Positions 1 through 7,707 of a stretch of 49,886 nt of DNA are shown piece by piece. Numbering within the stretch: position 1 is the stretch's first letter; each line of letters begins with the position of its first letter. This stretch comes from Vicinamibacteraceae bacterium. Lineage in GTDB: Bacteria > Acidobacteriota > Vicinamibacteria > Vicinamibacterales > UBA8438. The notes under the pieces are model-generated. The model was not told the origin of the DNA and made no database searches. It was given only the letters and a program-made list of their open reading frames with translations. Where the stretch lies: contig JAAXGX010000097.1 of assembly GCA_012271165.1 (NCBI GenBank), forward strand, positions 1-49,886, written 5' to 3'. The position numbers and the translations under genes were made by a program.

Positions 1-86
1 CTTTTGCCACGGGCTGCTAGCAGTGGGGCCCCGCAAGCGGACACCGGGGGCTCGGGGCGCAGCCCCGTCTGATAGAGGAGCAACCG
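1..86. other. Leader region upstream of the first gene
   Basis: No gene is visible here. An imperfectly placed GC hairpin has six-base arms at 47-52 and 61-66, with no T-run after it. It could be the tail of an upstream terminator or a leader structure. A ribosome binding site (GAGGAG, about 76-81) precedes the ATG at 87. Confidence 0.3.
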
Positions 87-1457
87 ATGCGGATCAGGGA
101 TCTGGGGCGCGCCGGGCTGCGGCTCGGTGCGGCGCTCGCCGCGGCCGTCGCCTGTGCGGCGGCGACCGTGGCTGCCGAGGACTGGCGCCAGTGGCGGGGC
201 GCCAGCCGGCTGGGCGTGTGGCACGAGACGGGGATCATCGACAGGTTCCCCGCCGCGGGGCTGAACGTGAAGTGGCGGGTCCCGATCCGCAACGGGTTCG
301 CCGGGCCGGCGGTGGCCGACGGCCGCGTCTTCGTGACCGACTGGCTGGAGGATCCCGAGTCGCGCACGCTGGACGGCACGGAGCGGGTCCTGGCGCTCGA
401 CGAGCAGACCGGCGAGGAGCTGTGGAGCTACTCGTGGGGGGCGACGTATCGCGCGCTGATGGCGTCGTACGCGGCGGGGCCGATGGCCACGCCCACCGTG
501 GACGGCGACCGCGTCTACGTGCTCGGGGCCACCGGGCTGCTGTGGTGCCTGGACGTCGAGACCGGACGGGTGATCTGGCACCGGAACTACCTCGTCGAGT
601 ACGACGCGAGCATGGCGCCCTGGGGCACGCCGAGCGCGCCCCTGGTCGACGGCGAGCAACTCATCGCCGTGGTGGGCGGCGAGCCGAACGCGCTGGTGGT
701 CTCGTTCGACAAGCGGACCGGCGCCGAGCTGTGGCGGGCGCTCGAGGTGCGCGGCGGCAGCTCCAGCGCGCCCATCATCTACGAGGCCGGCGGCGTCCGG
801 CAGCTCGTCATCTGGCATACGGCGGGGCTCGCGTCGCTCGATCCCGAGACCGGCGAGACGTACTGGGAGGAGCCGTGGGAGACCGGCTCCAGCATGAACG
901 TCATCACGCCGCTCAAGGTCGACAACTACCTGCTGGTCAGTCAGTTCTACAACGGCTCGCTCATGATGCGGCTGAGCACCGACCGGCCGGGCGCCACGCT
1001 GATGTGGAAGGGCTCGAGCCGCAGCGAGATGCCGACCGACACCGACGGCCTGCACACGGTGATCACCCCGCCGGTCATCATCGGCGACTACGTCTACGGC
1101 GTGGGGAGCTACGGCGAGCTGCGGGGCCTCGACGCCCGCACCGGCGAGCGGCTGTGGATGAGCGGCGAGATGACGCCGCAGGCGCGCTGGGGCGGCGCGT
1201 TCATCGTGCGCCACCGCGACCGCTACTTCGTCAACAACGACGACGGCGACCTCATCATCGCGCAGTTCACGCCCGAGGGCTACGTCGAGCTCGACCGGAC
1301 CCGGCTCATCGCCGCCACCACCAGCGCGGGCTACGGGCCCCGCAAGCGGCACGACCGGATGGTGAACTGGGCCCACCCGGCCTACGCCAACCGCCACATC
1401 GTCCACCGCAACGCCGAGGAGATCATGCGGGCGTCGCTGGCGGCGGACGATTACTGA
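87..1457 (+). CDS. Secreted PQQ-type beta-propeller repeat protein
   Basis: The product is 456 residues with an N-terminal signal peptide (about residues 1-30, Ala-rich, ending near VAAEDW). The mature part consists of outer-membrane/periplasmic PQQ-like propeller blades. Repeated blade signatures are visible, such as LDEQTGEELW, LDVETGRVIW, FDKRTGAELW, LDPETGETYW and LDARTGERLW. Each is the Asp-x-x-Thr-Gly-x-x-x-Trp turn typical of this fold. No heme motif or membrane anchor is present. The start is fixed by a GAGGAG site seven bases upstream. The C-terminal tail (residues 415-456) is not propeller-like. It could bind PQQ or act as a structural propeller; no substrate can be inferred. The next gene is convergent, 18 bases away. 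Confidence 0.85.
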   Translation: MRIRDLGRAGLRLGAALAAAVACAAATVAAEDWRQWRGASRLGVWHETGIIDRFPAAGLNVKWRVPIRNGFAGPAVADGRVFVTDWLEDPESRTLDGTERVLALDEQTGEELWSYSWGATYRALMASYAAGPMATPTVDGDRVYVLGATGLLWCLDVETGRVIWHRNYLVEYDASMAPWGTPSAPLVDGEQLIAVVGGEPNALVVSFDKRTGAELWRALEVRGGSSSAPIIYEAGGVRQLVIWHTAGLASLDPETGETYWEEPWETGSSMNVITPLKVDNYLLVSQFYNGSLMMRLSTDRPGATLMWKGSSRSEMPTDTDGLHTVITPPVIIGDYVYGVGSYGELRGLDARTGERLWMSGEMTPQARWGGAFIVRHRDRYFVNNDDGDLIIAQFTPEGYVELDRTRLIAATTSAGYGPRKRHDRMVNWAHPAYANRHIVHRNAEEIMRASLAADDY

Positions 1458-1475
1458 CCGCCGGCTCGTGCGGCG

Positions 1476-2783
1476 CTACAGCCGCGTGTGCTCGTAGAGG
1501 TAGAGCAGGCCCACCGCCACGACGTACAGCGCCGCGCTGAAGGCGACGTTGCTGCGCGCGATGCGCCAGTTGTTGGCGCCGTAGCGGGTGGCGAGCACCA
1601 CGTTGACGCCCGACAGGGGGTTGACGACGCAGCCCAGGCCCCAGCCCATGGCGAACGTCGTGGCGAGCAGCGTGGGATCGAGCTCGACCGTCTCGAGCAG
1701 CGCCACGGTGACGCCCACCAGCACCGCCGGGTGGATGCAGGCCAGCGACGTCACCACGAACGCCAGCACCAGCAGGCTCGCGTGGAAGGCGTCGAGGCGG
1801 GCGAAGAGCAGCCAGCCGCCCGCGCCCGCGGCGGCCGCCACCACGCCCGCCGCCAGCACGCCGGCCCCGAGGAACAGCGCCAGCTCGCCGCCCATCTGCG
1901 GGGCGCGGGTCTCGACGTACTCCGCGAGCGCGGGGCGCAGGCCGCCCGGGCCGCGCCGCTTGAGCAGCACGGCCAGGACCAGCGCGGGCGTGACCATGGT
2001 GATGAGGGCCAGCACCGAGTAGCCGGGCAGCGCCGCGGCGGCAACGAGGACCCCGGCCCCGAGGGTCAGCGGAATCTTCAGGTCCGCGGGCTGCAGCGGA
2101 TACCCGCGAAAGCTCTCGATGTCCCCGGCCCGGCCGCTGCGCGCGTGCCAGTACAGCCAGAGGCAGGCCGCCGCCGCCAGCGGGGCGCCGAACAGCATCA
2201 TCACCACCGGGCTCGAGCCGGGCGTGTAGGACAGGGCCAGGGCGACGCCGCCGATGAACGGCGAGTAGAACGCGACGGTGCTGAACGCCCGGCTGAAGAG
2301 CTGCGCCTGGTCGAACCCCAGCGGCCGGACGCGCGCCAGCCGATCGGACATGATGATGACGGCGGAGATGTTGATGACCGACCCGAACGCATGCACGCCC
2401 AGCATGCTCTGCAAGTAGGCGCCGAGGCCCCGCGGCAGCTCCGCGTCGCCCACCCGTGGCGGCCGGTTCAGCAGCCGCAGCAGGGTGATGGAGGCCAGCA
2501 TCGACAGGATCGGCTGGTTCTGGCCCAGCAGGCTGTCGACGCGCAGCGGCGCCCCGTGGCTGACGCCCCACAGGAAGGCGCCCAGGCCCGCGGCGATGAA
2601 CGCCAGCACCTGCACCTGCTGCCGCCGGCCGACCCCCGCCCACAGCACGGCCAGCGCGACCCACGCCAGGACGGCGGGCGCCATCGGCGGGACGGCCGGC
2701 CAGACCGCGCCGGCGATGGTGAGCGCGAGCATGCCGAAGATGGCCAGCCCCGCCGCGCGGGGTGCGCCAACCCTAGCGGACAC
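1476..2783 (-). CDS. Polytopic inner-membrane protein, transporter-like
   Basis: The product is about 435 residues and almost wholly hydrophobic. Segments near the N-terminus (GLAIFGMLALTIAGAVW), several central helices, and a C-terminal helix (ALYVVAVGLLYLY) give roughly ten or more membrane spans. A conserved-looking stretch near the C-terminus (MGWGLGCVVNPLSGVNVV) resembles substrate-binding loops of ion-transporter-superfamily carriers, but I do not recognise the exact family. The chosen start is GTG at 2783, which overlaps the stop of the upstream NHL gene and suggests translational coupling. An ATG at 2732 is the alternative, and no good ribosome binding site decides between them. Frame extensions upstream of 2783 read Ser/Thr/Pro-rich shadow sequence and were discarded. 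Confidence 0.7.
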   Translation of the reverse strand: MSARVGAPRAAGLAIFGMLALTIAGAVWPAVPPMAPAVLAWVALAVLWAGVGRRQQVQVLAFIAAGLGAFLWGVSHGAPLRVDSLLGQNQPILSMLASITLLRLLNRPPRVGDAELPRGLGAYLQSMLGVHAFGSVINISAVIIMSDRLARVRPLGFDQAQLFSRAFSTVAFYSPFIGGVALALSYTPGSSPVVMMLFGAPLAAAACLWLYWHARSGRAGDIESFRGYPLQPADLKIPLTLGAGVLVAAAALPGYSVLALITMVTPALVLAVLLKRRGPGGLRPALAEYVETRAPQMGGELALFLGAGVLAAGVVAAAAGAGGWLLFARLDAFHASLLVLAFVVTSLACIHPAVLVGVTVALLETVELDPTLLATTFAMGWGLGCVVNPLSGVNVVLATRYGANNWRIARSNVAFSAALYVVAVGLLYLYEHTRL

Positions 2784-3945
2784 CCCGGAAGACGAACTTC
2801 TGCAGCCCGCTGTTGTAGATGTTGCCGGCCGAGTCGACGGACAGGTAGTGGTTCGCGGCCCGGTTGGTGTCGATCGACCCAAGCAGCGCCAGGTCGCTCC
2901 GCTGGTGGATCCAGATCGCGTCGTTCATGTTGTCGCCGACGTAGAGGTAGTGCTGCTCCGCGTCGGTCGAGAAGCCGATGGTCGACGCCGAGCCGAAGTT
3001 GACGGCGCCCACCCCCTGCGGAAACCCCAGCTCGGCCGGCGTGTCCGGGGCGACCGGGAACTCGGTGACGAACGTGCCGTCGCGCCGGAACACCTGCACC
3101 CGGTTGCGCTGGCGGTCGCAGACGTAGACCGTGCCGTCCCGCGCCACGCGCACGCAGTGCACGGCGAGGAACTGCGGCTGCGGCGGCGCGTCGGGCGCGT
3201 AGAGCTGGGAGTCGTCCGAGTACAGGCCCTCGTCCGTCAGCTCGAAATCGACCGGGCGGTTGCCGTACGCGCCCCAGTGGCGGCTGTAGTCGCCGGTCGC
3301 CGCGTCGAAGACGATGACGCGCCGGTTGTTGTAGCCGTCGGCCACGTAGAGCTCGTTGGTCGCCGGGTCGACGGTCAGCTCGCAGGAGTTGCCCAGCAGG
3401 GCCGTGTCGTTGCTGCCGTTCGTGCGGCCCGGCTCGCCGACCTGCAGCAGCAGCTCGCCGGCCGGCGAGAACTTCAGCGCCACATGACCGTTGCCCGTCA
3501 CCCAGACATTGTTGTCGTGGTCCACGAACATCCCGTGCTCGGCCGGGGTGCCGGAGGGGTAGGGCACGTCCGGGTCGGGCTCCAGCATCCAGACGTCGCT
3601 CGTGCCCGGGCCGCCCCAGCTGCGGATGACGTTGCCCGCGAGATCGAACTCGAAGACCCGCGGCACGCGCGGGCCGCCGGCGTTCTCCGCCTCCAGCTCC
3701 GCCGGCGTCGGAAGCTGCATCATCCAGACATGGTCGCGCGGGTCGACGGCCACCGACGTGGCGTTGCGATCCAGGTCGGGCCAGGGGGCGTCCGGGTCGG
3801 CCAGCGGAGCCGGCCAGGACGGATCGAGCTCGAAGACGGGAACGCCGCCCGGCGCCTGCGCCGCGGCGGCGCCGGCGGACGCCAGGAGCAGGCAGGTCAG
3901 CAAGGGAACGGCGCGGGCGAACCACGAAAGCCAGGGTCTGCGCAT
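2773..3945 (-). CDS. Secreted NHL-repeat beta-propeller protein
   Basis: The product is 390 residues with a clear signal peptide (residues 1-29, ending AAAAQ). The mature protein shows NHL/SMP-30-type blade motifs: SVAVDPRDHVWM, GMFVDHDNNVWVTG, LTVDPATNELYVADGYNNRR, CVRVARDGTVYVCDRQRNR and YLSVDSAGNIYNSG. This is the six-bladed propeller pattern seen in peptidyl-alpha-hydroxyglycine lyase-like and gluconolactonase-like proteins. No catalytic assignment is possible from sequence alone. The gene is transcribed divergently from the PQQ dehydrogenase at 4011, with a 65-base shared upstream region, and overlaps the start of the membrane protein downstream. The two may function together at the envelope. 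Confidence 0.85.
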   Translation of the reverse strand: MRRPWLSWFARAVPLLTCLLLASAGAAAAQAPGGVPVFELDPSWPAPLADPDAPWPDLDRNATSVAVDPRDHVWMMQLPTPAELEAENAGGPRVPRVFEFDLAGNVIRSWGGPGTSDVWMLEPDPDVPYPSGTPAEHGMFVDHDNNVWVTGNGHVALKFSPAGELLLQVGEPGRTNGSNDTALLGNSCELTVDPATNELYVADGYNNRRVIVFDAATGDYSRHWGAYGNRPVDFELTDEGLYSDDSQLYAPDAPPQPQFLAVHCVRVARDGTVYVCDRQRNRVQVFRRDGTFVTEFPVAPDTPAELGFPQGVGAVNFGSASTIGFSTDAEQHYLYVGDNMNDAIWIHQRSDLALLGSIDTNRAANHYLSVDSAGNIYNSGLQKFVFRGVR

Positions 3946-4010
3946 GCGGTTGGCGAGCTCCTTGGGGATTGGGTGGTATTGTATCTGGCTGCAGGCAATT
4001 GCGGGGATTC

Positions 4011-5714
4011 ATGCCAATGACGATGCGACACACGGCGCGGCAACGGCTACTGGCGTCGGTTCTCCTGTGGGGGCTCGCGGTCGCGGCCGCCGGAGCGCAG
4101 GTCGGCTCCGACCGTCTCGAGCACGCGGTCGAGGAGCCCGGCAACTGGCTGACGTACTCGGGCAACTACTTCAGCGACCGCTACAGCCGGCTCGATCGGA
4201 TCACGCCGGACAACGTGGGCGACCTGGAGCGGCAGTGGGTCTACCAGTCGACCACGTTCGGGCCGTCCTGGGAGTCGACGCCGCTGGTGGTCGACGGCAT
4301 CATGTACGTCACGCAGCGGCCCAACGACGTCGTCGCGCTCGACGCGCGAACGGGGCGCGTGTTCTGGATCTACCGTTATCCGACGCCGTCGGACCACCGC
4401 GCCTGCTGCGGATCGAACAACCGCGGCGTCGCGGTGCTGGGCGACCGGCTCTTCATGGCGACGCTCGACGCGCACGTCGTGGCCATCGACGCGGTGACCG
4501 GGGCCGAGCTGTGGGACGTCGAGGTGGCTGACAAGTCGCTGGCGTACTCCTTCACGCTGGCGCCGCTGGCGATCAAGGACAAGGTCATCGTCGGCACCGC
4601 CGGCGGCGACCGCGGCATCCGCGGCTTCGTCGCGGCGCTCGACGCGGCCACCGGCGAGGAGGTCTGGCGCTTCTACACCATTCCGGGGCCGGGCGAGCCG
4701 GGCCACGAGACGTGGGAGCCCTGCCCGCCGGACCCGGAGACCTACTGCGACCCGGAGGCGTGGAAGCACGGCGGGGGCTCGGTCTGGCTGACCGGCTCGT
4801 ACGACCCGGCGCTGAACCTGACGTACTGGGGCGTGGGCAACCCTGGGCCCGACTGGAACCCGGCGCAGCGGCCCGGCGACAACCTGTACACCAGCTCGGT
4901 GGTGGCCCTCGACGCCGACACCGGGGAGCTGCGCTGGCACTTCCAGTTCACGCCCGGCGATCCGTACGACTACGACGCCGTGCAGATTCCCGTGCTGGCC
5001 GACATCGAGCGCAACGACACCCTGTTCCGGGTGATGCTGTGGGCCAACCGCAACGGCTTCTACTACGTGCTGGACCGGGCGACCGGCCGCTTCCTGACCG
5101 GGCGCGCGTTCGTCCGGGTGAACTGGGCGGCGGGGCTGGACGACAGCGGCCGGCCGATCGAGACGCCGCAGCCGCCGGGCGAGCCGACGTTCCCCGCGGT
5201 CGCGGGCGCGACGAACTGGTACTCGCCGTCCTTCAGCCCGCGGACCGAGCTGTTCTATGTGCCGGCCTGGGAGGAGCGGGCCTCCATCTTCAACCCGGAG
5301 CCGCAGGTGTACGAGCCGGGCGAGAGCTTCCTGGGCGGACTCCCGGGCGCCTACGCGCCGGTGCCGGACGCCGCGACGCCGCCGACGCGGCGCGGCCCGA
5401 TCAACGACTGGACGGCCGAGGCCGGGTACGGCGCGGTGCTGGCGCTCGACGCGCTGACCGGCCAGGAGCGCTGGCGCTTCGATCTGGCGGACGTCATCCG
5501 CAGCGGCATTATGACCACCGCCTCCGACCTGCTGTTCACGGGCGCCCGCTCGGGCTACTTCCAGGCCCACGATGCGCGCACCGGCGACCTGCTCTGGCGG
5601 GTGAATCTCGGGGGAGAGATCGCCAGCGGGCCGACGACCTACGAGGTCGACGGCAGGCAGTACGTGACCATCATCGCCGGGCACTCGCTGTCGGCCTTCG
5701 CGCTGCCGGAATGA
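4011..5714 (+). CDS. PQQ-dependent alcohol dehydrogenase, lanthanide-type signature
   Basis: The product is 567 residues from ATG 4011 (ATG 4017 is also possible), with a signal peptide ending near GAQVG. This is a quinoprotein methanol/ethanol dehydrogenase family member for periplasmic oxidation of alcohols or related compounds. The family signature follows the signal peptide (NWLTYSGNYFSDRYSRLD). A vicinal Cys132-Cys133 pair gives the disulfide that packs on PQQ. The active-site segment reads DPYDYDAVQ with Asp320 and Asp322. Asp at the +2 position after the catalytic Asp is the established hallmark of lanthanide-dependent enzymes. The propeller Trp motifs recur (ATGEEVWRF, DTGELRWHF, LTGQERWRF). 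There is no CxxCH, so it lacks the fused cytochrome domain and needs an external acceptor. It heads a five-gene operon. Confidence 0.9.
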   Translation: MPMTMRHTARQRLLASVLLWGLAVAAAGAQVGSDRLEHAVEEPGNWLTYSGNYFSDRYSRLDRITPDNVGDLERQWVYQSTTFGPSWESTPLVVDGIMYVTQRPNDVVALDARTGRVFWIYRYPTPSDHRACCGSNNRGVAVLGDRLFMATLDAHVVAIDAVTGAELWDVEVADKSLAYSFTLAPLAIKDKVIVGTAGGDRGIRGFVAALDAATGEEVWRFYTIPGPGEPGHETWEPCPPDPETYCDPEAWKHGGGSVWLTGSYDPALNLTYWGVGNPGPDWNPAQRPGDNLYTSSVVALDADTGELRWHFQFTPGDPYDYDAVQIPVLADIERNDTLFRVMLWANRNGFYYVLDRATGRFLTGRAFVRVNWAAGLDDSGRPIETPQPPGEPTFPAVAGATNWYSPSFSPRTELFYVPAWEERASIFNPEPQVYEPGESFLGGLPGAYAPVPDAATPPTRRGPINDWTAEAGYGAVLALDALTGQERWRFDLADVIRSGIMTTASDLLFTGARSGYFQAHDARTGDLLWRVNLGGEIASGPTTYEVDGRQYVTIIAGHSLSAFALPE

Positions 5715-5725
5715 CGAGGAGAATC

Positions 5726-6754
5726 ATGACGAAACTGCTGCGTGCTTGTCCGCTGCTGCTGGCCTGCGCCCTGATCGCGTGCGGCGCTCCCGAGCCTGCT
5801 CCCGAACCCGAACCGGCGGAGGCGCCCCCGGAGAGCGTCGGATCGATCGTGCGCGTCGATCCCGGGCTCGACGCGATCGTGCCGCCGGACGCGCGCATCG
5901 AGAAGCTCGCCGAGGGCTTCGCCTTCAGCGAAGGCCCCGTGTGGGACCGGCGCCAGTCGCGGCTGCTGTTCTCCGACGTGCGGGGGAACGAGGTTTACGA
6001 GTGGAGCGAGGCGGACGGCGCGCGCACCTACATCGATCCGGTCTACGAGGGCGACCTGACCGGCCTGCGGTCGGTCAGCTCAAACGGCCTGACGATCGAC
6101 GCCACGGGCCGGCTCGTCCTGTGCGAGCACGGCAACCGCGTCATCTCCCGCCTGGAGGACGACGGGACGCGCACGACGCTGGTGGGGCACTACGAGGGCC
6201 GGCGGCTGAACGGTCCGAACGATGCGACCTACGCGTCCAACGGCTGGCTGTACTTCACCGATCCCGGCTCCGGCCTGGAGGGGCGGGACGAGTCGCCGCT
6301 GCGGGAGCTCGACTACAACGGCGTCTACCGCCTCGGCCCCGAGGGCGAGCTCGAGCTGCTGGACCGGGACGTGCCGCGCCCGAACGGCATTGCGCTGTCG
6401 CCCGACGAGTCGATTCTGTACGTGGCGAACTCGGCCGCCGACGACATCCGCTGGATGGCCTTCGACCTCGGCCCCGACGGCGCGTCGAACCCGCGCGTCT
6501 TCTTCGCCATCGACGACCCGCAGGGCGCCGCCGGCGTCGCCGACGGCATGAAGGTGGACCTGGCGGGGAACGTCTACGCGACCGGGCCGGGCGGCGTCTG
6601 GGTGATCTCGCCCGACGGCGTCCACCTCGGCACCATCATGACCGGGGAGGTGACCGCGAACGTGGCCTGGGGCGATGACGGCCAGACCCTGTACATGACG
6701 GCCTCCACCGGGCTGTACCGGGTGCGGCTGACCACCACAGGGGCGATTCCATGA
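5726..6754 (+). CDS. SMP-30/gluconolactonase family lipoprotein
   Basis: The product is 342 residues. A lipobox (LIAC) follows a short hydrophobic signal, so the mature protein should be anchored through Cys and begin CGAPEP, followed by a Pro/Glu-rich linker. The body is a six-bladed SMP-30-type propeller. It has the metal-site-like features of the family: EGPVW near residue 68, SNGLTID, RLNGPNDATYASNGWLYFTDP and RPNGIALSPDESILYVANS. These carry the Glu, Asn and Asp residues that normally bind divalent metal. The predicted role is a lactonase acting on products of the upstream PQQ dehydrogenase. The start at 5726 is favoured by GGAGA just upstream. An in-frame ATG at 5711 overlaps the dehydrogenase stop. 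The stop overlaps the next start (ATGA). Confidence 0.88.
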   Translation: MTKLLRACPLLLACALIACGAPEPAPEPEPAEAPPESVGSIVRVDPGLDAIVPPDARIEKLAEGFAFSEGPVWDRRQSRLLFSDVRGNEVYEWSEADGARTYIDPVYEGDLTGLRSVSSNGLTIDATGRLVLCEHGNRVISRLEDDGTRTTLVGHYEGRRLNGPNDATYASNGWLYFTDPGSGLEGRDESPLRELDYNGVYRLGPEGELELLDRDVPRPNGIALSPDESILYVANSAADDIRWMAFDLGPDGASNPRVFFAIDDPQGAAGVADGMKVDLAGNVYATGPGGVWVISPDGVHLGTIMTGEVTANVAWGDDGQTLYMTASTGLYRVRLTTTGAIP

Positions 6755-7707
6755 CAGGCCGCGGGCGCGTCCTGCCGGCGGCCGCCGCCGCGCTGGCGCT
6801 GTCGATGCCGCTGCCCGCGGCGGCGCAGGGCCGCACGCCTTGGGGCGATCCGGACCTGCAGGGGCTGTGGGCCAACGACGTGGTCACGCCGCTCGAGCGG
6901 CCCGCCGGGCTGGGTGAGCGGCAGCAGCTCACCGACGAGGAGCTGGCGGCGGCCGCGGCGGCCAACGCGCAGCGGCGGGTCGACACCGGCGGACCCCGGC
7001 CGGGCGATCCGATACTGCTCCAGGGCTACAATCAGTTCTGGATGCCGGAGCGCGACGTCTCCCGCCAGACGTCGCTGATCGTGGATCCGCCGGACGGCCG
7101 GGTCCCCCCGCTCACGCCGGCGGGGGAGCGGCGGGAGACGCTGACGCTCGAGTCGAACCAGGGCGTCTCGGCGCGCGACATCGAGCACCGCCGCCACAGC
7201 GACGGCCCCGAGGGGCGCAGCCTGTGGGAGCGCTGCCTCACGCGCGGGCTGCCGCGGCTGCCCGACTTCTACAACAACAACACGCTGATACTGCAGACGG
7301 CCGACCACGTGGTCATCCACATGGAGATGATCCACGAGACGCGGGTGATTCCGCTGGACGGCCGACCGCACGTGGCCGCCGGCATCCGCCAGTGGCACGG
7401 CGATCCGCGCGGGCGCTGGGAAGGCGATGCGCTGGTGGTCGAGACGACCAACTTCTCTGGCAAGACGAACTTCAAGGGCTCGCAGGCGGGGTTGCGCCTG
7501 GTCGAGCGGTTCACGCGAGCCGGCGCCGACACGCTCGTGTACGAGGTGACGGTGACCGATCCCGATACGTGGACGAGTCCCTGGACCGCGCGCATCCCGA
7601 TCCGGCAGAGCGAAGGGCCGCTCTTCGAGTACGCCTGCCACGAGGGCAACTACGCCATGTACAACACCCTGGCCGGCGCCAGGGCCGAGGAAGAGGAAGA
7701 CAGATGA
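6751..7707 (+). CDS. Secreted protein of an unnamed paralogous family (copy 1)
   Basis: The product is 318 residues with a signal peptide (residues 1-25, ending AAAQG). I do not recognise a named domain. It is clearly paralogous to the product at 10335-11549. Shared landmarks, in order, are WGDPDLQG plus TPLERP after the signal, the PPDG-PLTP segment, an ERC motif, a segment ending RPH, QWxGDxRGRWEGDxLVV, a TNF motif, LVER, a Trp-containing beta-stretch, and a terminal CHEGNY. The order suggests one compact beta-rich domain. Coupled ATGA starts at both ends place it tightly in the PQQ dehydrogenase operon. Function is unknown; envelope-located participation in the same oxidation pathway is inference. 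Confidence 0.8.
   Translation: MTGRGRVLPAAAAALALSMPLPAAAQGRTPWGDPDLQGLWANDVVTPLERPAGLGERQQLTDEELAAAAAANAQRRVDTGGPRPGDPILLQGYNQFWMPERDVSRQTSLIVDPPDGRVPPLTPAGERRETLTLESNQGVSARDIEHRRHSDGPEGRSLWERCLTRGLPRLPDFYNNNTLILQTADHVVIHMEMIHETRVIPLDGRPHVAAGIRQWHGDPRGRWEGDALVVETTNFSGKTNFKGSQAGLRLVERFTRAGADTLVYEVTVTDPDTWTSPWTARIPIRQSEGPLFEYACHEGNYAMYNTLAGARAEEEEDR

Noticed and set aside
1488-3002. Long plus-strand frames opposite the membrane and NHL genes
   Set aside because: Arg/Ala/Gly/Pro-rich compositions without motifs. They are antisense shadows in high-GC DNA.
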